From Coprococcus aceti (lineage in GTDB: Bacteria > Bacillota > Clostridia > Lachnospirales > Lachnospiraceae): DNA of 64,000 nt. The notes below the pieces were generated by a model. It saw nothing but the letters and a program-made list of their open reading frames with translations. It searched no databases and was not told the DNA's origin. The stretch spans positions 248,001-312,000 of the forward strand of contig NZ_JAOQJT010000001.1 of NCBI RefSeq assembly GCF_025567285.1, written 5' to 3'. Positions 17,718 through 27,366 of this stretch are shown here, in pieces. Position 1 is the stretch's first letter. Every line of letters starts with the position of its first letter. Made by a program: the position numbers and the translations under genes.

Positions 17718-19643
17718 CTATATATCGAGATTCTTTACATACTTGGCATTTGTCTCTATAAACTCACGACGTGGTTCAACCTTATCTCCCATGAGTACAT
17801 TGAATGTCATATCGATTTCTGACTCATCGTCATCATCAATTGCCACTCTGAGAAGAATTCGTTTTTCTGGATCCATGGTTGTCTCCCAGAGCTGTTCTGC
17901 ATCCATCTCTCCAAGTCCCTTGTATCGCTGTATCTTGTTGTTCTGATCTCTTCCGACTTCATCAAGTATACTGTTCAGCTCATCATCACTGTACGCATAC
18001 CATACCTTCTTGTTCTTCTCCAGCTTGTAAAGTGGTGGCTGTGCCAGATATACATGTCCCTTTCTAATAAGATCAGGCATGAATCTGTAGAAGAATGTGA
18101 GGAGAAGAGTTGCTATATGAGCTCCATCCACATCGGCATCGGTCATGATGATGATCTTGTTATATCTAAGCTTCTCTATATTGAAGTTCTCATGGATACC
18201 TGTTCCAAATGCGGTGATCATGGCTTTGATCTCTTCATTTCCAAGGATTCTGTCTATTCTTGCCTTCTCAACATTAAGGATCTTACCTCTGAGTGGAAGT
18301 ATGGCCTGTGTTGCTCTTGATCTCGCTGTCTTAGCTGAACCACCGGCGGAATCTCCCTCGACTATGTAGATCTCACAGTTCTTTGGATCCTTGTCTGAAC
18401 AATCCGCAAGCTTTCCAGGAAGTGCCATGTTGTCTGAAAGATTTGCCTTTCTTGCAACATCCCTTGCCTTTCTTGCAGCTATTCTGGCTCTCTGTGCAAC
18501 AGCCGCTTTATTCACAATTATCTTAGCAATCTGCGGATTCTGCTCAAGATAATATGTAAGCTGCTCAGTTACAACACTCTCAACTGCAGGTCTTGCCTCT
18601 GAATTACCAAGCTTCTGCTTTGTCTGACCCTCGAACTGAGGATCACTTATCTTGATAGATACAATGGCTGCAAGTCCCTCTCTCAGATCATCACCCGAGA
18701 GATTGTCATCCTTCTCCTTGATAATATTATTCTTTCTTGCATAATCATTGAACACCTTTGTTATGGCTGACTTAAATCCTGTCAGATGTGTTCCACCCTC
18801 AGGTGTGTTGATGTTATTTACAAAGCTGTATGTGGATTCATTGTATGAATCATTGTGCTGAAGTGCCACCTCAACACTTATTCCATCTCTGACTCCCTCA
18901 CAGTAGATTACCTCATTGTACAGAGGATCTCTGTGTCTGTTCAGATATGTTACAAACTCCTTTATACCACCCTCATAGTGGAATGATCTTACCTTCTCAG
19001 GAATAAGTCTCTTATCTGTAAGACTTATCTTCAGGCCCTTTGTAAGGAATGCCATCTCACGAAGTCTGTTTCTCAGTATATCGTAATCGTATATGTTATC
19101 TTCAAATATTGTATGATCCGGCAGGAATGTAACCTTTGTTCCTGATACTCCCTCAGGTGCTTCACCTATAACCTGAAGCTTGTACATAACCTTGCCCTTC
19201 TCATATCTCTGCTTGTACACCTTGCCATCTCTGGTAATCTCGACTTCAAGCCATGTTGAAAGTGCATTTACAACTGATGCTCCAACACCGTGAAGTCCTC
19301 CGGATACCTTATATCCTCCACCGCCGAACTTTCCGCCGGCATGAAGTATGGTAAATACCACCTCAACAGCAGGTATTCCCTGCTTTTTATGTATTCCAAC
19401 AGGAATTCCTCGTCCATCATCCACTACGGTGATGGAGTTATCCTCATTTATATACACCTGAATGTGGGTACAATATCCTGCCAGAGCCTCATCTACAGAA
19501 TTATCAACTATCTCGTATACAAGATGGTGAAGTCCAGTGGAGGATGTACTTCCTATGTACATACCAGGTCTCTTTCTGACTGCTTCCAGTCCCTCCAGAA
19601 CCTGTATCTGTTCAGCTCCATAATTATCATTTTCCATTGTCAT
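17718..19643 (-). CDS. gyrB: DNA gyrase subunit B
   Basis: 641 residues, the ATPase subunit that forms A2B2 gyrase and introduces negative supercoils. The GHKL ATP site (EIVDNSVDEALAGY, DDGRGIPVGIHKKQG, GGLHGVGASVVNALS), TOPRIM motifs (EGDSAGGSAKTARSR, TDADVDGAHI) and the C-terminal GyrA-binding segment are intact. The start ATG overlaps the recF stop as ATGA, with GGAGG just upstream, so translation is probably coupled to recF. A second ATG two codons later is also possible. Confidence 0.98.
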   Translation of the reverse strand: MTMENDNYGAEQIQVLEGLEAVRKRPGMYIGSTSSTGLHHLVYEIVDNSVDEALAGYCTHIQVYINEDNSITVVDDGRGIPVGIHKKQGIPAVEVVFTILHAGGKFGGGGYKVSGGLHGVGASVVNALSTWLEVEITRDGKVYKQRYEKGKVMYKLQVIGEAPEGVSGTKVTFLPDHTIFEDNIYDYDILRNRLREMAFLTKGLKISLTDKRLIPEKVRSFHYEGGIKEFVTYLNRHRDPLYNEVIYCEGVRDGISVEVALQHNDSYNESTYSFVNNINTPEGGTHLTGFKSAITKVFNDYARKNNIIKEKDDNLSGDDLREGLAAIVSIKISDPQFEGQTKQKLGNSEARPAVESVVTEQLTYYLEQNPQIAKIIVNKAAVAQRARIAARKARDVARKANLSDNMALPGKLADCSDKDPKNCEIYIVEGDSAGGSAKTARSRATQAILPLRGKILNVEKARIDRILGNEEIKAMITAFGTGIHENFNIEKLRYNKIIIMTDADVDGAHIATLLLTFFYRFMPDLIRKGHVYLAQPPLYKLEKNKKVWYAYSDDELNSILDEVGRDQNNKIQRYKGLGEMDAEQLWETTMDPEKRILLRVAIDDDDESEIDMTFNVLMGDKVEPRREFIETNAKYVKNLDI

Positions 19644-20740
19644 GCTTCCTCCGTTCTTACTCTGGTGGCCGTTCCCTCTACCACTCTATAAACATTGTTG
19701 ATTATTACCTGCTCTTTAACAAAATCATCATATCCCGTACAGGTTATGATAGTCTGTATATCTTTTATCTCTTCTATCAATGCATCACGTCTGCTGGTGT
19801 CCAGCTCGCTCATGACATCGTCCAGAAGCAATATCGGATTATCATTGATTATCCTTTTTACAAGTTTTATCTCCGCCATCTTGAGTGACAGGGCAACTGT
19901 TCTCTGCTGTCCCTGTGAACCATATTTTCTAGCGTCTATTCCATTTATGAGAAAACTTATATCATCTCTGTGTGGACCAGATTGTGTACTTGAATATCTG
20001 ATATCCATCTCAGTCTTTTCCTGAAGTGTCTCATCGAATTTATCTTCATCGACATTGCACTCATACACTATCTCTAGCTTTTCCTTGCCCGATGTGAGAT
20101 GACTGTGGATCTCCCCAATTATCTCATTCATCATGTCGATAAAATTTCTTCTCTCTTTTATTATCCTCGACCCATAGTCCACAAGCTGCATATTCCACAC
20201 ATCCAGTGTATCTATGAGACTTCTGTTATGATAAATCTGCTTTAACAGATTATTTCGCTGATTGAGTATCCTGTTATATGATGCCAGATTCTGATAATAC
20301 AATCTGCTTATCTGACACAATTCAAGATCCATGAACCTTCTCCTCTCGGCTGGTCCATTTTTAATGATAGTCAGATCTTCAGGTGAAAAGAATATGACAT
20401 TGAGAAGACCATATAATTCCGTGGCCCTCCTTATGGGTATGCCATCGATCGCCACTCCCTTATTTTTGCTCTTTCGAAGATGCATATCTATCTTGTGCGA
20501 TATGTCTTTCTTGTTGACAAATAATCTTATATGGCTCTCATCTTCACCTATCTTTATGATATCTTTATCCTGCGTATTTTTTCTGTGTGACTTCGTAGTC
20601 GCTGCCATGTATATGGATTCAAGTATATTTGTCTTGCCCTGGGCGTTATCGCCGTACAGGATATTCGTATTTTTTCCAAATTCTACTTTCACATTACTGT
20701 AATTTCTGTAATTACTCAGCTCTATCGACTCTATATACAT
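19640..20740 (-). CDS. recF: DNA replication and repair protein RecF
   Basis: 366 residues, an SMC-like ATPase that helps load RecA at gapped DNA. The Walker A is GDNAQGKTNILES, the ABC signature YGSQGQQRTVALSLK and the Walker B PILLLDDVMSELD. ATG at 20740 gives the family-typical start MYIESIELSNYRNY, with GGTGAAGG upstream; an upstream GTG at 20770 would add ten residues but has a poor ribosome site. The gene is between yaaA and gyrB in the conserved origin order. Confidence 0.97.
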   Translation of the reverse strand: MYIESIELSNYRNYSNVKVEFGKNTNILYGDNAQGKTNILESIYMAATTKSHRKNTQDKDIIKIGEDESHIRLFVNKKDISHKIDMHLRKSKNKGVAIDGIPIRRATELYGLLNVIFFSPEDLTIIKNGPAERRRFMDLELCQISRLYYQNLASYNRILNQRNNLLKQIYHNRSLIDTLDVWNMQLVDYGSRIIKERRNFIDMMNEIIGEIHSHLTSGKEKLEIVYECNVDEDKFDETLQEKTEMDIRYSSTQSGPHRDDISFLINGIDARKYGSQGQQRTVALSLKMAEIKLVKRIINDNPILLLDDVMSELDTSRRDALIEEIKDIQTIITCTGYDDFVKEQVIINNVYRVVEGTATRVRTEEA

Positions 20741-20772
20741 AACCTTCACCATCTGCAAGATGGCGACCACAA

Positions 20773-20982
20773 TTATTTCTGAATACTTATCTTATCACCA
20801 TCAAATTCTACTTCATCACCATCATAAAGCTTTCTTCCACGTCTGGTCTCTATCTCACCGTTAACCACAACCAGTCCCTGAACTATGACCTCCTTTGCGT
20901 CAACTCCTGACTCCACCAGACCGGCAGCCTTAAGCGCCTGTCCAAGCTTTATGAACTCATCTCTTAACTTGATTATCTCCAT
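20773..20982 (-). CDS. yaaA: S4-domain RNA-binding protein YaaA (RlbA)
   Basis: 69 residues forming one S4 fold (LGQALKAAGLVESGVDAKEVIVQGLVVVNGEIETRRGRKL). YaaA-type proteins sit between dnaN and recF in Firmicutes and are linked to ribosome assembly. GGGGTGAG precedes the ATG. The gene is 14 bp after dnaN and shortly before recF. Confidence 0.93.
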   Translation of the reverse strand: MEIIKLRDEFIKLGQALKAAGLVESGVDAKEVIVQGLVVVNGEIETRRGRKLYDGDEVEFDGDKISIQK

Positions 20983-20996
20983 ATTCTCACCCCTTC

Positions 20997-22103
20997 TTAC
21001 TCTTCGTTGATTCCCATAGGAAGGATAAGGTAGATATATGTCTCTGCATCATCCTTGATAACACATGGAGATTTTGTATTGTTGAAATAAATAGTTACAT
21101 TCTCATCGTCAATTACTCTGAGTGCATCTATTATAAGCTTTGGATTAAATCCAATGACAAGATTGTTACCTTCCTTCTCGATATCTATCTCCTCATTCAG
21201 AGAACCGATGAGAGAACTGATCTTGAGACCGAGCGTTCTGTCATCAATGCTGAGTCTGATAGGCTTCTTGTCTGAATCCTTTATAAGAAGAGTTGCTCTG
21301 TCCAAACTGTCAAGAAACTCTCTCTTGTTTATCTTCATCTTGATCTGATAATCAACTGAGAGCATATGGCTTATTCTGAAATACTCGCCCTCTATCAGTC
21401 TTGAAACAACCTTTGTATTGTCAAACTCAAATAATATATTGTTGTCCGTGAAATAAATATTTACAGGATCATCAACTCCACCGTTCATGATCTTACTTAT
21501 GTCGCTGAGGGATTTTCCTGGAACTACAACCTTAATGTCTGAATTATCTCCCTTGAGCTCTATATATCTGATGGATATTCTGTGTCCATCCAGAGAAACC
21601 ACGCTGAGCTTATTGTTTGATACCTCAAATAACTCACCGGTCATAAGCTTATTGTTCTCATTATCTGATATAGAGAATATTGTCTGATTGATAACCTCTC
21701 TCAGCGCAAACTGAGATATGGTTATGAACTTATCCTTTGATACAACAGGAAGATTGGAGAAATCCTCTCCTGACTTTCCAGGTATGTTGAACTCAAGTCT
21801 CTCACACTTGATAAGTGTCTTGCTGTCCTTATCACTCTCTATAGTTATGTCGCTGTCAGGAAGCTTTCTTATGAAATCTGAGAAAAGCTTTGCCTCGAGT
21901 GCAACCTTTCCGTCCTCTATAACAGTACCGTCAACATAACTTTCTATTCCTATCTCCATGTCATTAGCTGTGAGCTTAATAACACCGCCTGCAGCTTCAA
22001 CCAGGATACAAGACAGTATCGGATGGGTCGTCTTGTTGGAGACAGCCTTTGATACGATATTTATACCCTGAAGTAAGTTAGATTTTCTTATGGAAATTTT
22101 CAT
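20997..22103 (-). CDS. dnaN: DNA polymerase III sliding clamp (beta subunit)
   Basis: 368 residues, the usual size for the ring-forming beta clamp that tethers the replicase. It begins MKISIRKSNLLQGINIVSKAVSNKTTHPIL and ends with the clamp C-terminus IYLILPMGI. Three clamp subdomains fit the length. AAAGGAG lies ahead of the ATG. It follows dnaA by 398 bp of AT-rich DNA and precedes yaaA. Confidence 0.98.
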   Translation of the reverse strand: MKISIRKSNLLQGINIVSKAVSNKTTHPILSCILVEAAGGVIKLTANDMEIGIESYVDGTVIEDGKVALEAKLFSDFIRKLPDSDITIESDKDSKTLIKCERLEFNIPGKSGEDFSNLPVVSKDKFITISQFALREVINQTIFSISDNENNKLMTGELFEVSNNKLSVVSLDGHRISIRYIELKGDNSDIKVVVPGKSLSDISKIMNGGVDDPVNIYFTDNNILFEFDNTKVVSRLIEGEYFRISHMLSVDYQIKMKINKREFLDSLDRATLLIKDSDKKPIRLSIDDRTLGLKISSLIGSLNEEIDIEKEGNNLVIGFNPKLIIDALRVIDDENVTIYFNNTKSPCVIKDDAETYIYLILPMGINEE

Positions 22104-22501
22104 TTTAAGTGTGATCTCCTTTCATGTCCAAATATAATGATCATCAAAATATGATATGTGTGTATAACTTCAAATAACAACAAACAGTGCGAGCGCTTAA
22201 CTATAAATATATTAAGATAATTAGTAGTATCAGTAGTAGTGCTTTTGATAATGTTGAAAGTGTATCAAGCCCTTACAAATCAAGGCTTAGAGAATTATGT
22301 GTCCATGTTACTAATCAATTTTAACCTGTTCATAAACTGACCATTTACCAACATGGCAAAATCCTGTTCATCAGGAGTAAGAACAATTCTCAAACACATA
22401 ACAACATGTAACAAACATCAAATAACAATATACAATCAAGTTATGTTTGTAAGGTTATAAACAAATAAGTGAGTTTATAAGATAAAAATGTGGATAACTT
22501 G
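22104..22501. other. dnaA-dnaN intergenic region with DnaA boxes at its dnaA end
   Basis: 398 bp of AT-rich DNA. A perfect DnaA box TGTGGATAA lies at 22489-22497, five bases after the dnaA stop, and a one-mismatch box TGTGGATTA at 22509-22517 is inside the dnaA 3' end. In Bacillus the equivalent gap holds part of a bipartite origin and the unwinding element. No other gene is seen here, and I could not identify a convincing dnaN promoter. Confidence 0.55.
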
Positions 22502-23869
22502 CTATTTTTGTGGATTAAGCTTCTTGATTATGACGTCAACCATCTCAGCAAATTCCGGATCCTTCTCAATCTTATCTTCAACCTTCTGTATATTGCTGTG
22601 CACGGTGGAGTGATCCTTTCCTCCAAATGCATCTCCTATACTCTTCAGACCCTTGTCCGTGTACTTTCTGCACAGGTACATGGATATCTGACGGGCAGTG
22701 GCTATATCCTGGCTTCTCTTCGTGGATACAATGTCACTGACTGATATATTAGTATGTTCTGAAACCGTGTTGATAATGAGCTCAGGTGTTATGGTAACCT
22801 TGGAATCCTTGGATATGAAATCCTTGAGGACGTTCTTGGCAAGTTCCTCAGTGATCTTGATATCTCCGAGCTCTGAATATACGCTGAGCTTGTTGAGCGC
22901 ACCCTCAAGCTCACGTACGTTGTAGGTTATATTGTTGGCAATATACTCAAATATCTCTTCGCTGATGATATCGGTAAGTCCCTTTATCTCAGCCTTGTTC
23001 TTGAGGATAGCCATACGTGTCTCATAATCAGGAGCGTGGATGTCGATAGGAACACCCCACTCAAATCTTGATCTGAATCTCTCATCCAGAGTCTTGATCT
23101 CCTTTGGTGGCTTATCCGACGACAGGATTATCTGCTTACCTTCGTCATGAAGAGCGTTGAAGGTGTCAAAGAATTCCTGCTGCGTACTTGCCTTACCAAT
23201 CAGGTACTGGATATCATCGATCAGAAGAACATCCACTGTTCTGTATTTGTTTCTGAATTCTTCAGTTTTATTCTTGGAGATTGCTTCTATGATCTCATTC
23301 GTGAATTTGTTCGATGGCACATAGAGAACCTTCATATTACTATTGTGCTGGAGTATATAGTGGGCTATGGACTGCATAAGATGAGTCTTGCCCAGTCCTG
23401 ATCCTCCATACAGGAAAAGTGGATTGAACTTGTCCTGTCCAGGTGAATCGGCAACTGCCAGACATGTTGCGTGAGCGTGCTTGTTACTCTCACCAACAAT
23501 AAAGTTCTCAAATGTGTAGTCAGGTCTGAGATTGCTCTTGGCAATGGCATCGTTGTAGTCCTCTGAATATGTAGGGGACTTTTCATCCTTTCTCATCTGA
23601 CTCTCGAGTGTGAATATAACCTGAATTGAATCGTCCTGAAAGAGCTCTCTGAGAACTGTTTCAAGATATATATCAAATAATTTTCTCTTGAGAAATTCTA
23701 CGCCTCTCTGTCCGTAATCCTCGTCCAGAGTGAAATAGACCTTGTTATCCTCAACTGAATATATCTTGAGAGGTTCGATCCATGTATGGATCATGATATG
23801 GGAAATTCCATGTTCATTTTCAAGTATATTCAAAATGTCATTCCACTTGGCTAATATTAAGTCCTTCAT
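22502..23869 (-). CDS. dnaA: Chromosomal replication initiator DnaA
   Basis: 455 residues. Domain I is N-terminal (about 1-85), then a short linker, the AAA+ domain (Walker A GGSGLGKTHLM, Walker B VLLIDDIQYLIG), and the C-terminal helix-turn-helix that binds DnaA boxes (FGGKDHSTVHSNIQKVEDKI). GAGGAAGG precedes the ATG. The gene reads away from the origin region upstream of it. A DnaA box just after its stop may allow autoregulation of the dnaA-dnaN region. Confidence 0.99.
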   Translation of the reverse strand: MKDLILAKWNDILNILENEHGISHIMIHTWIEPLKIYSVEDNKVYFTLDEDYGQRGVEFLKRKLFDIYLETVLRELFQDDSIQVIFTLESQMRKDEKSPTYSEDYNDAIAKSNLRPDYTFENFIVGESNKHAHATCLAVADSPGQDKFNPLFLYGGSGLGKTHLMQSIAHYILQHNSNMKVLYVPSNKFTNEIIEAISKNKTEEFRNKYRTVDVLLIDDIQYLIGKASTQQEFFDTFNALHDEGKQIILSSDKPPKEIKTLDERFRSRFEWGVPIDIHAPDYETRMAILKNKAEIKGLTDIISEEIFEYIANNITYNVRELEGALNKLSVYSELGDIKITEELAKNVLKDFISKDSKVTITPELIINTVSEHTNISVSDIVSTKRSQDIATARQISMYLCRKYTDKGLKSIGDAFGGKDHSTVHSNIQKVEDKIEKDPEFAEMVDVIIKKLNPQK

Positions 23870-23924
23870 CGTAAAAAACCTTCCTCAAAAAAATAATTCT
23901 TCCTATTATTAATAACACTATTAC

Positions 23925-23953
23925 ATTTTATAATAAATGCACCCCTATTTCAA
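23925..23953 (-). promoter_or_regulatory. dnaA promoter
   Basis: Minus-strand TTGAAA (23948-23953), 17-bp spacer, TAAAAT (23925-23930), about 56 bp before the dnaA start. Confidence 0.65.
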
Positions 23954-24101
23954 GCATATTAAGGTCAAAAACAAGATAAATTGCCTTTATTTTGATTTTA
24001 CATGCTTATACGGTTAGGTACACGTATTTGGGGGTAAAATCAAAATAAACGAGAATAAGGGGCAAAAAATGAAAAAGTTAATAAAAAATCTTATTTGTGT
24101 A

Positions 24102-24294
24102 TAATCCACATGGAATGTTGATAACTTTGTTACATAAGTTTCATAATAATTATTATTTTCAAACTTATGTAAATATAAAAAAATGACTGTTTTATATTTG
24201 TGAACATCACAAACAGCGATAAATACTGGGTTTTTTAGAATTAAACCCACAAAAGTAAAAAGTTATCAACAAGTTACCAACAAATTGTGGATAA
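24102..24294. other. oriC: Chromosomal origin (oriC) DnaA-box cluster
   Basis: The 671-bp AT-rich dnaA-rpmH gap has a perfect DnaA box at 24286-24294 (TGTGGATAA), one-mismatch boxes at 24102-24110 (TAATCCACA), 24116-24124 (TGTTGATAA) and 24263-24271 (TTATCAACA), and a weaker one at 24274-24282 (TTACCAACA). The last three are packed in 32 bp. Gene orientation flips here: everything to the left reads left, and rpmH onward reads right. Position next to dnaA, boxes and orientation together support oriC; the unwinding element is not resolved by eye. Confidence 0.85.
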
Positions 24295-24475
24295 CATTAT
24301 GTAAAGCGACTGGTAACAAAAATTAAATGCTTACAAAAATGTGATTAATCTATGAAACCACAACATTTTGTGATTAATATTAATGTATCCACCTAATTAA
24401 TCCAGAACGATTCGTCACCTTTATCAAATAGTGGCTGAAATCCTTATAAAATATAGGAAAAACGGCAAAAAAGGC

Positions 24476-24504
24476 TTGACTCACATTACCTATTTATTTA
24501 TAAT
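24476..24504 (+). promoter_or_regulatory. rpmH promoter
   Basis: TTGACT (24476-24481), 17-bp spacer, TATAAT (24499-24504), about 37 bp before the rpmH start, with GGAGG in between. Confidence 0.85.
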
Positions 24505-24540
24505 AGGCAAGTAAATTTGTAAAGAAGGAGGTGTTTTGTA

Positions 24541-24675
24541 ATGAAGATGACATTCCAGCCTAAGAAGAGACAGAGATCTAAGGTTCATGGCTTTAGAAAG
24601 AGAATGAGTACTGCTAATGGCAGAAAGGTACTGGCCGCTAGAAGAGCTAAGGGAAGAAAGAAATTATCAGCGTAA
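24541..24675 (+). CDS. rpmH: Ribosomal protein bL34
   Basis: 44 residues beginning MKMTFQPKKRQRSKVHGF and ending RRAKGRKKLSA, the standard length and sequence for bL34. AAGGAGG precedes the ATG. It stands at the right edge of oriC ahead of rnpA, as in nearly all bacteria. Confidence 0.98.
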   Translation: MKMTFQPKKRQRSKVHGFRKRMSTANGRKVLAARRAKGRKKLSA

Positions 24676-24700
24676 GGTCACATGGTTGTGACCTTTTTTT
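24674..24700 (+). terminator. Terminator or attenuator between rpmH and rnpA
   Basis: Nine-bp stem AAGGTCACA, loop TGGT, TGTGACCTT, then TTTTT. It overlaps the rpmH stop codon. It would lower rnpA expression relative to rpmH, as in other bacteria where L34 is needed in far greater amounts. Confidence 0.75.
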
Positions 24701-24752
24701 ATAGGGTCACAGCGACAGTTTTTCTAATAATCAAAGTTTCGGTGGTTACACA

Positions 24753-25094
24753 ATGAGTAAGATGATTACATTAAAAAACAGCAGAGAGTTTGGCAGTGTG
24801 TACAGCACAAAGAATTCGGTAGCCAATAAATATTTAGTTATGTATCTGAGAAGCAACGGCTTGGATTACAACAGACTCGGAATCTCTGTTAGTAAGAAAG
24901 TTGGTAACAGTGTGGTAAGACACAGGGTAACCAGATTGATTAGAGAAGCTTACCGATTAAACAGAGCAAATATTGATGTTGGCTATGACATAGTGATAGT
25001 AGCCAGACCGTCATCAAAGGACAAGAAATGTCAGGACATTGAGAGTGCTTTGATGCATTTGTGTGGGTTAAAGAAGATAAGCCACATAGGGTAA
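24753..25094 (+). CDS. rnpA: Ribonuclease P protein component
   Basis: 113 residues, the usual size. The protein subunit of RNase P aids maturation of tRNA 5' ends. The family signature appears as GNSVVRHRVTRLIREAYRLN, within a basic protein. The ribosome site is weak, consistent with low expression. yidD follows after four bases. Confidence 0.96.
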   Translation: MSKMITLKNSREFGSVYSTKNSVANKYLVMYLRSNGLDYNRLGISVSKKVGNSVVRHRVTRLIREAYRLNRANIDVGYDIVIVARPSSKDKKCQDIESALMHLCGLKKISHIG

Positions 25095-25098
25095 AAAA

Positions 25099-25311
25099 AT
25101 GAAAAAAATATTTATTGGTTTAATCAAATTTTACAGGAAGTATTTGTCACCGCTTAAGGGACATGCTACCTGCAAGTATTTTCCTACTTGTTCGCAGTAT
25201 GCAATTGAGGCTATCGAAAAGTATGGAGTTTTAAAAGGTGGTCTCCTTGCAGTATGGAGGATACTTAGATGCAATCCTTTTTCAAAAGGAGGATATGATC
25301 CAGTTCCATAA
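25099..25311 (+). CDS. yidD: Membrane protein insertion efficiency factor YidD
   Basis: 70 residues with the family core YRKYLSPLKGHATCKYFPTCSQYAIEAIEKYG and RILRCNPFSKGGYDPVP. It is a small membrane-associated protein that supports YidC-dependent insertion. It lies four bases after rnpA and eleven before yidC. Confidence 0.96.
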   Translation: MKKIFIGLIKFYRKYLSPLKGHATCKYFPTCSQYAIEAIEKYGVLKGGLLAVWRILRCNPFSKGGYDPVP

Positions 25312-25322
25312 AGGAGAAAATT

Positions 25323-26657
25323 ATGTTTCTAACTAGAGAAGATGGTATGATACTCGGACCAGTTTGTTGGGTTCTCGGTAAGATATTCAACTGGATATAT
25401 ATGTTCGTTGGATTTATCGGAAATCATATGGGAATCACATATGTCAATTTAAGCGTGTGTGTTATATTGTTCACATTTGTACTGAGAGGTGCACTGTTCC
25501 CATTATATTTCAAACAGCAGAGATCTACCAAGATCATGAGTTTCATCCAGCCTGAAATTGCCAAGGCAACAAAGAAATATAAAGGCAAGACTGATCAGGA
25601 CTCAATGATGAAGCAGCAGCAGGAAACTCAGAAGATCCAGAAAAAATATGGTGTCAGCATGGCATCAGGATGTCTGACTTCGCTTATACAGCTGCCTATA
25701 TTCTATGGTCTGTACAGGGTTATCCAGAACATACCTGCGTATGTTCCTTCAATGACCAAGAAGTACAGCGAGATCGTGGACATATTGAGTACAAAGACTG
25801 ATTATATCAAAGCTATAAGTGATGTAGCCGGAGAGTCAAAGGTCAGCACTGTGACAATGGCTCTTAAGCAGATGGGAGATGATCCTACAAGAAACCAGAT
25901 CATTGATGTTCTTGACAAGTTTGCCAAGAGCGACTGGGATAAATTGATAAGTAATCTTGATCTTGCAGGCAATGCTACTCTCACAAGCTATGTTGACCAG
26001 TTCCACAACATGAATCAGTTCCTGTTTGGACTGAATATTGCAGATGCACCGGGATGGAAGCTTTCAATAGCTTTGGTGGTTCCTATCGTTTCTGCTCTCC
26101 TGCAGTTCTTACAGACAAAGATATCCATGAAGTCATCACAGAATAACAACATGGATAGCAATCAGCAGACAGCCAACAACATGATGAAGGGTATGATGTA
26201 CTACATGCCTATCATGTCACTTATATTCTGTATAACTCTTCCTATAGCTATCGGTCTTTACTGGATAGTTGGTTCTGTTATTATGATAATATCTCAGCTT
26301 ATAGTTGATGCTTATTATAATCATCAGGACAAGGATGAGCTGCTTGCAAAATGTGCCGAGAAGGCTGCCAAGAAGCAGGCAAAGAAGAAGAACCCTGACA
26401 AGAAATCTTTCTATGAGAGAATGATGGATGCTCAGAATGGTAACGTTCCAACAGAGAACAGTCAGTCAGAGAATATAAATAAGATGGCTTCTTCAAGACT
26501 TAAGAGTTATGTTAATCCTGCACATTCAGTGAATGTTGACAGTGATGATGTAACCCGCAGAGAAAATGTAAACTATAAACCAGGCAGTATAGGAGCTAAG
26601 GCGAATATAATGCTTAAGTACCAGAACAATAGCAACGATAAGGGAGGAAATAAATAA
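25323..26657 (+). CDS. yidC: Membrane protein insertase YidC/Oxa1 (SpoIIIJ type)
   Basis: 444 residues. It inserts membrane proteins with or after the Sec translocon. It has about five membrane helices without the large periplasmic domain of Gram-negative YidC; segments near 20-40, 55-75 and 230-320 are hydrophobic, with KISMKSSQNNNMDSNQQTANNMMKG in between. The basic cytosolic tail (KKQAKKKNPDKKS) probably contacts ribosomes. It has a longer mid-region (about 140-225) than many Firmicute homologues. AAAGGAG precedes the ATG; its stop overlaps the jag start (TAATG). Confidence 0.96.
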   Translation: MFLTREDGMILGPVCWVLGKIFNWIYMFVGFIGNHMGITYVNLSVCVILFTFVLRGALFPLYFKQQRSTKIMSFIQPEIAKATKKYKGKTDQDSMMKQQQETQKIQKKYGVSMASGCLTSLIQLPIFYGLYRVIQNIPAYVPSMTKKYSEIVDILSTKTDYIKAISDVAGESKVSTVTMALKQMGDDPTRNQIIDVLDKFAKSDWDKLISNLDLAGNATLTSYVDQFHNMNQFLFGLNIADAPGWKLSIALVVPIVSALLQFLQTKISMKSSQNNNMDSNQQTANNMMKGMMYYMPIMSLIFCITLPIAIGLYWIVGSVIMIISQLIVDAYYNHQDKDELLAKCAEKAAKKQAKKKNPDKKSFYERMMDAQNGNVPTENSQSENINKMASSRLKSYVNPAHSVNVDSDDVTRRENVNYKPGSIGAKANIMLKYQNNSNDKGGNK

Positions 26658-27283
26658 TGGAATTCTTAGAATTCAAAGGTAAGACCAAAGATGAAGCCCT
26701 TATGCAGGCCAGTGTTGAACTTGGAGTCCCTAGTACAGATCTTGAGTATGAAGTTATCAGCGAAGAGACAAAGGGATTTCTTGGTATAGGTTCAAAGCCT
26801 TGTATCATAAAGGCAAGAAAAAAGAAGACATTCCTGGACGATGTTAAGGAGTACCTTGACAGCCTGTTCAAGGCTATGGATATCCAGACAGAGATCCAGA
26901 TGGATTTTGATGAGGAAGAGAATGTTCTGTCTATCAATCTTGAGGGACCAGAGATGGGAATTTTGATTGGAAAGCGTGGACAGACTCTAGATGCTCTTCA
27001 GTATATTATAACACTTGCTATCAATAAGAAGAGCGAGTCACGTATCAGAGTTAAGCTCGATACAGAGAACTACAGAGCAAGAAGAAAAGAGACACTTGAG
27101 AATCTTGCCAAGAATATAGCATTCAAGGTTAAGAGATCAAAGAGATCATTTGCTCTTGAGCCAATGAATCCTTATGAGAGAAGAATAATCCATGCTACTC
27201 TTCAGAACGACAAGTATGTAGCAACCAGAAGCGAGGGCGAGGAGCCATATCGTAAGGTTATTGTATATCTCAAGAAGAAATAA
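26657..27283 (+). CDS. jag: RNA-binding protein Jag/KhpB (Jag-N, KH and R3H domains)
   Basis: 208 residues. The Jag-N domain covers about 1-50 (MEFLEFKGKTKDEALMQAS), the KH domain about 70-145 (GILIGKRGQTLDALQYI carries the GxxG-type loop) and the R3H domain about 150-208 (MNPYERRIIHATLQ). KhpB-type proteins bind RNA and influence cell elongation and division. Translation is coupled to yidC by the overlapping TAATG. Confidence 0.95.
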   Translation: MEFLEFKGKTKDEALMQASVELGVPSTDLEYEVISEETKGFLGIGSKPCIIKARKKKTFLDDVKEYLDSLFKAMDIQTEIQMDFDEEENVLSINLEGPEMGILIGKRGQTLDALQYIITLAINKKSESRIRVKLDTENYRARRKETLENLAKNIAFKVKRSKRSFALEPMNPYERRIIHATLQNDKYVATRSEGEEPYRKVIVYLKKK

Positions 27284-27335
27284 TAGTCACGCTGATGCGT
27301 GTAAAGATCATCGCAATATTTTATGGTGACAGGAA

Positions 27336-27366
27336 AGAGATCATTTGAGAAAATGGTCTCTTTTTT
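27336..27366 (+). terminator. Terminator of the rpmH-jag operon
   Basis: Hairpin AGAGATCATTT ... AAATGGTCTCT (one G-U type pair) followed by a T-run, 53 bp after jag. Confidence 0.8.

Noticed and set aside
24014..24250. 78-codon open frame within oriC
   Set aside because: Lies across DnaA boxes, low-complexity AT-rich translation, no ribosome site.
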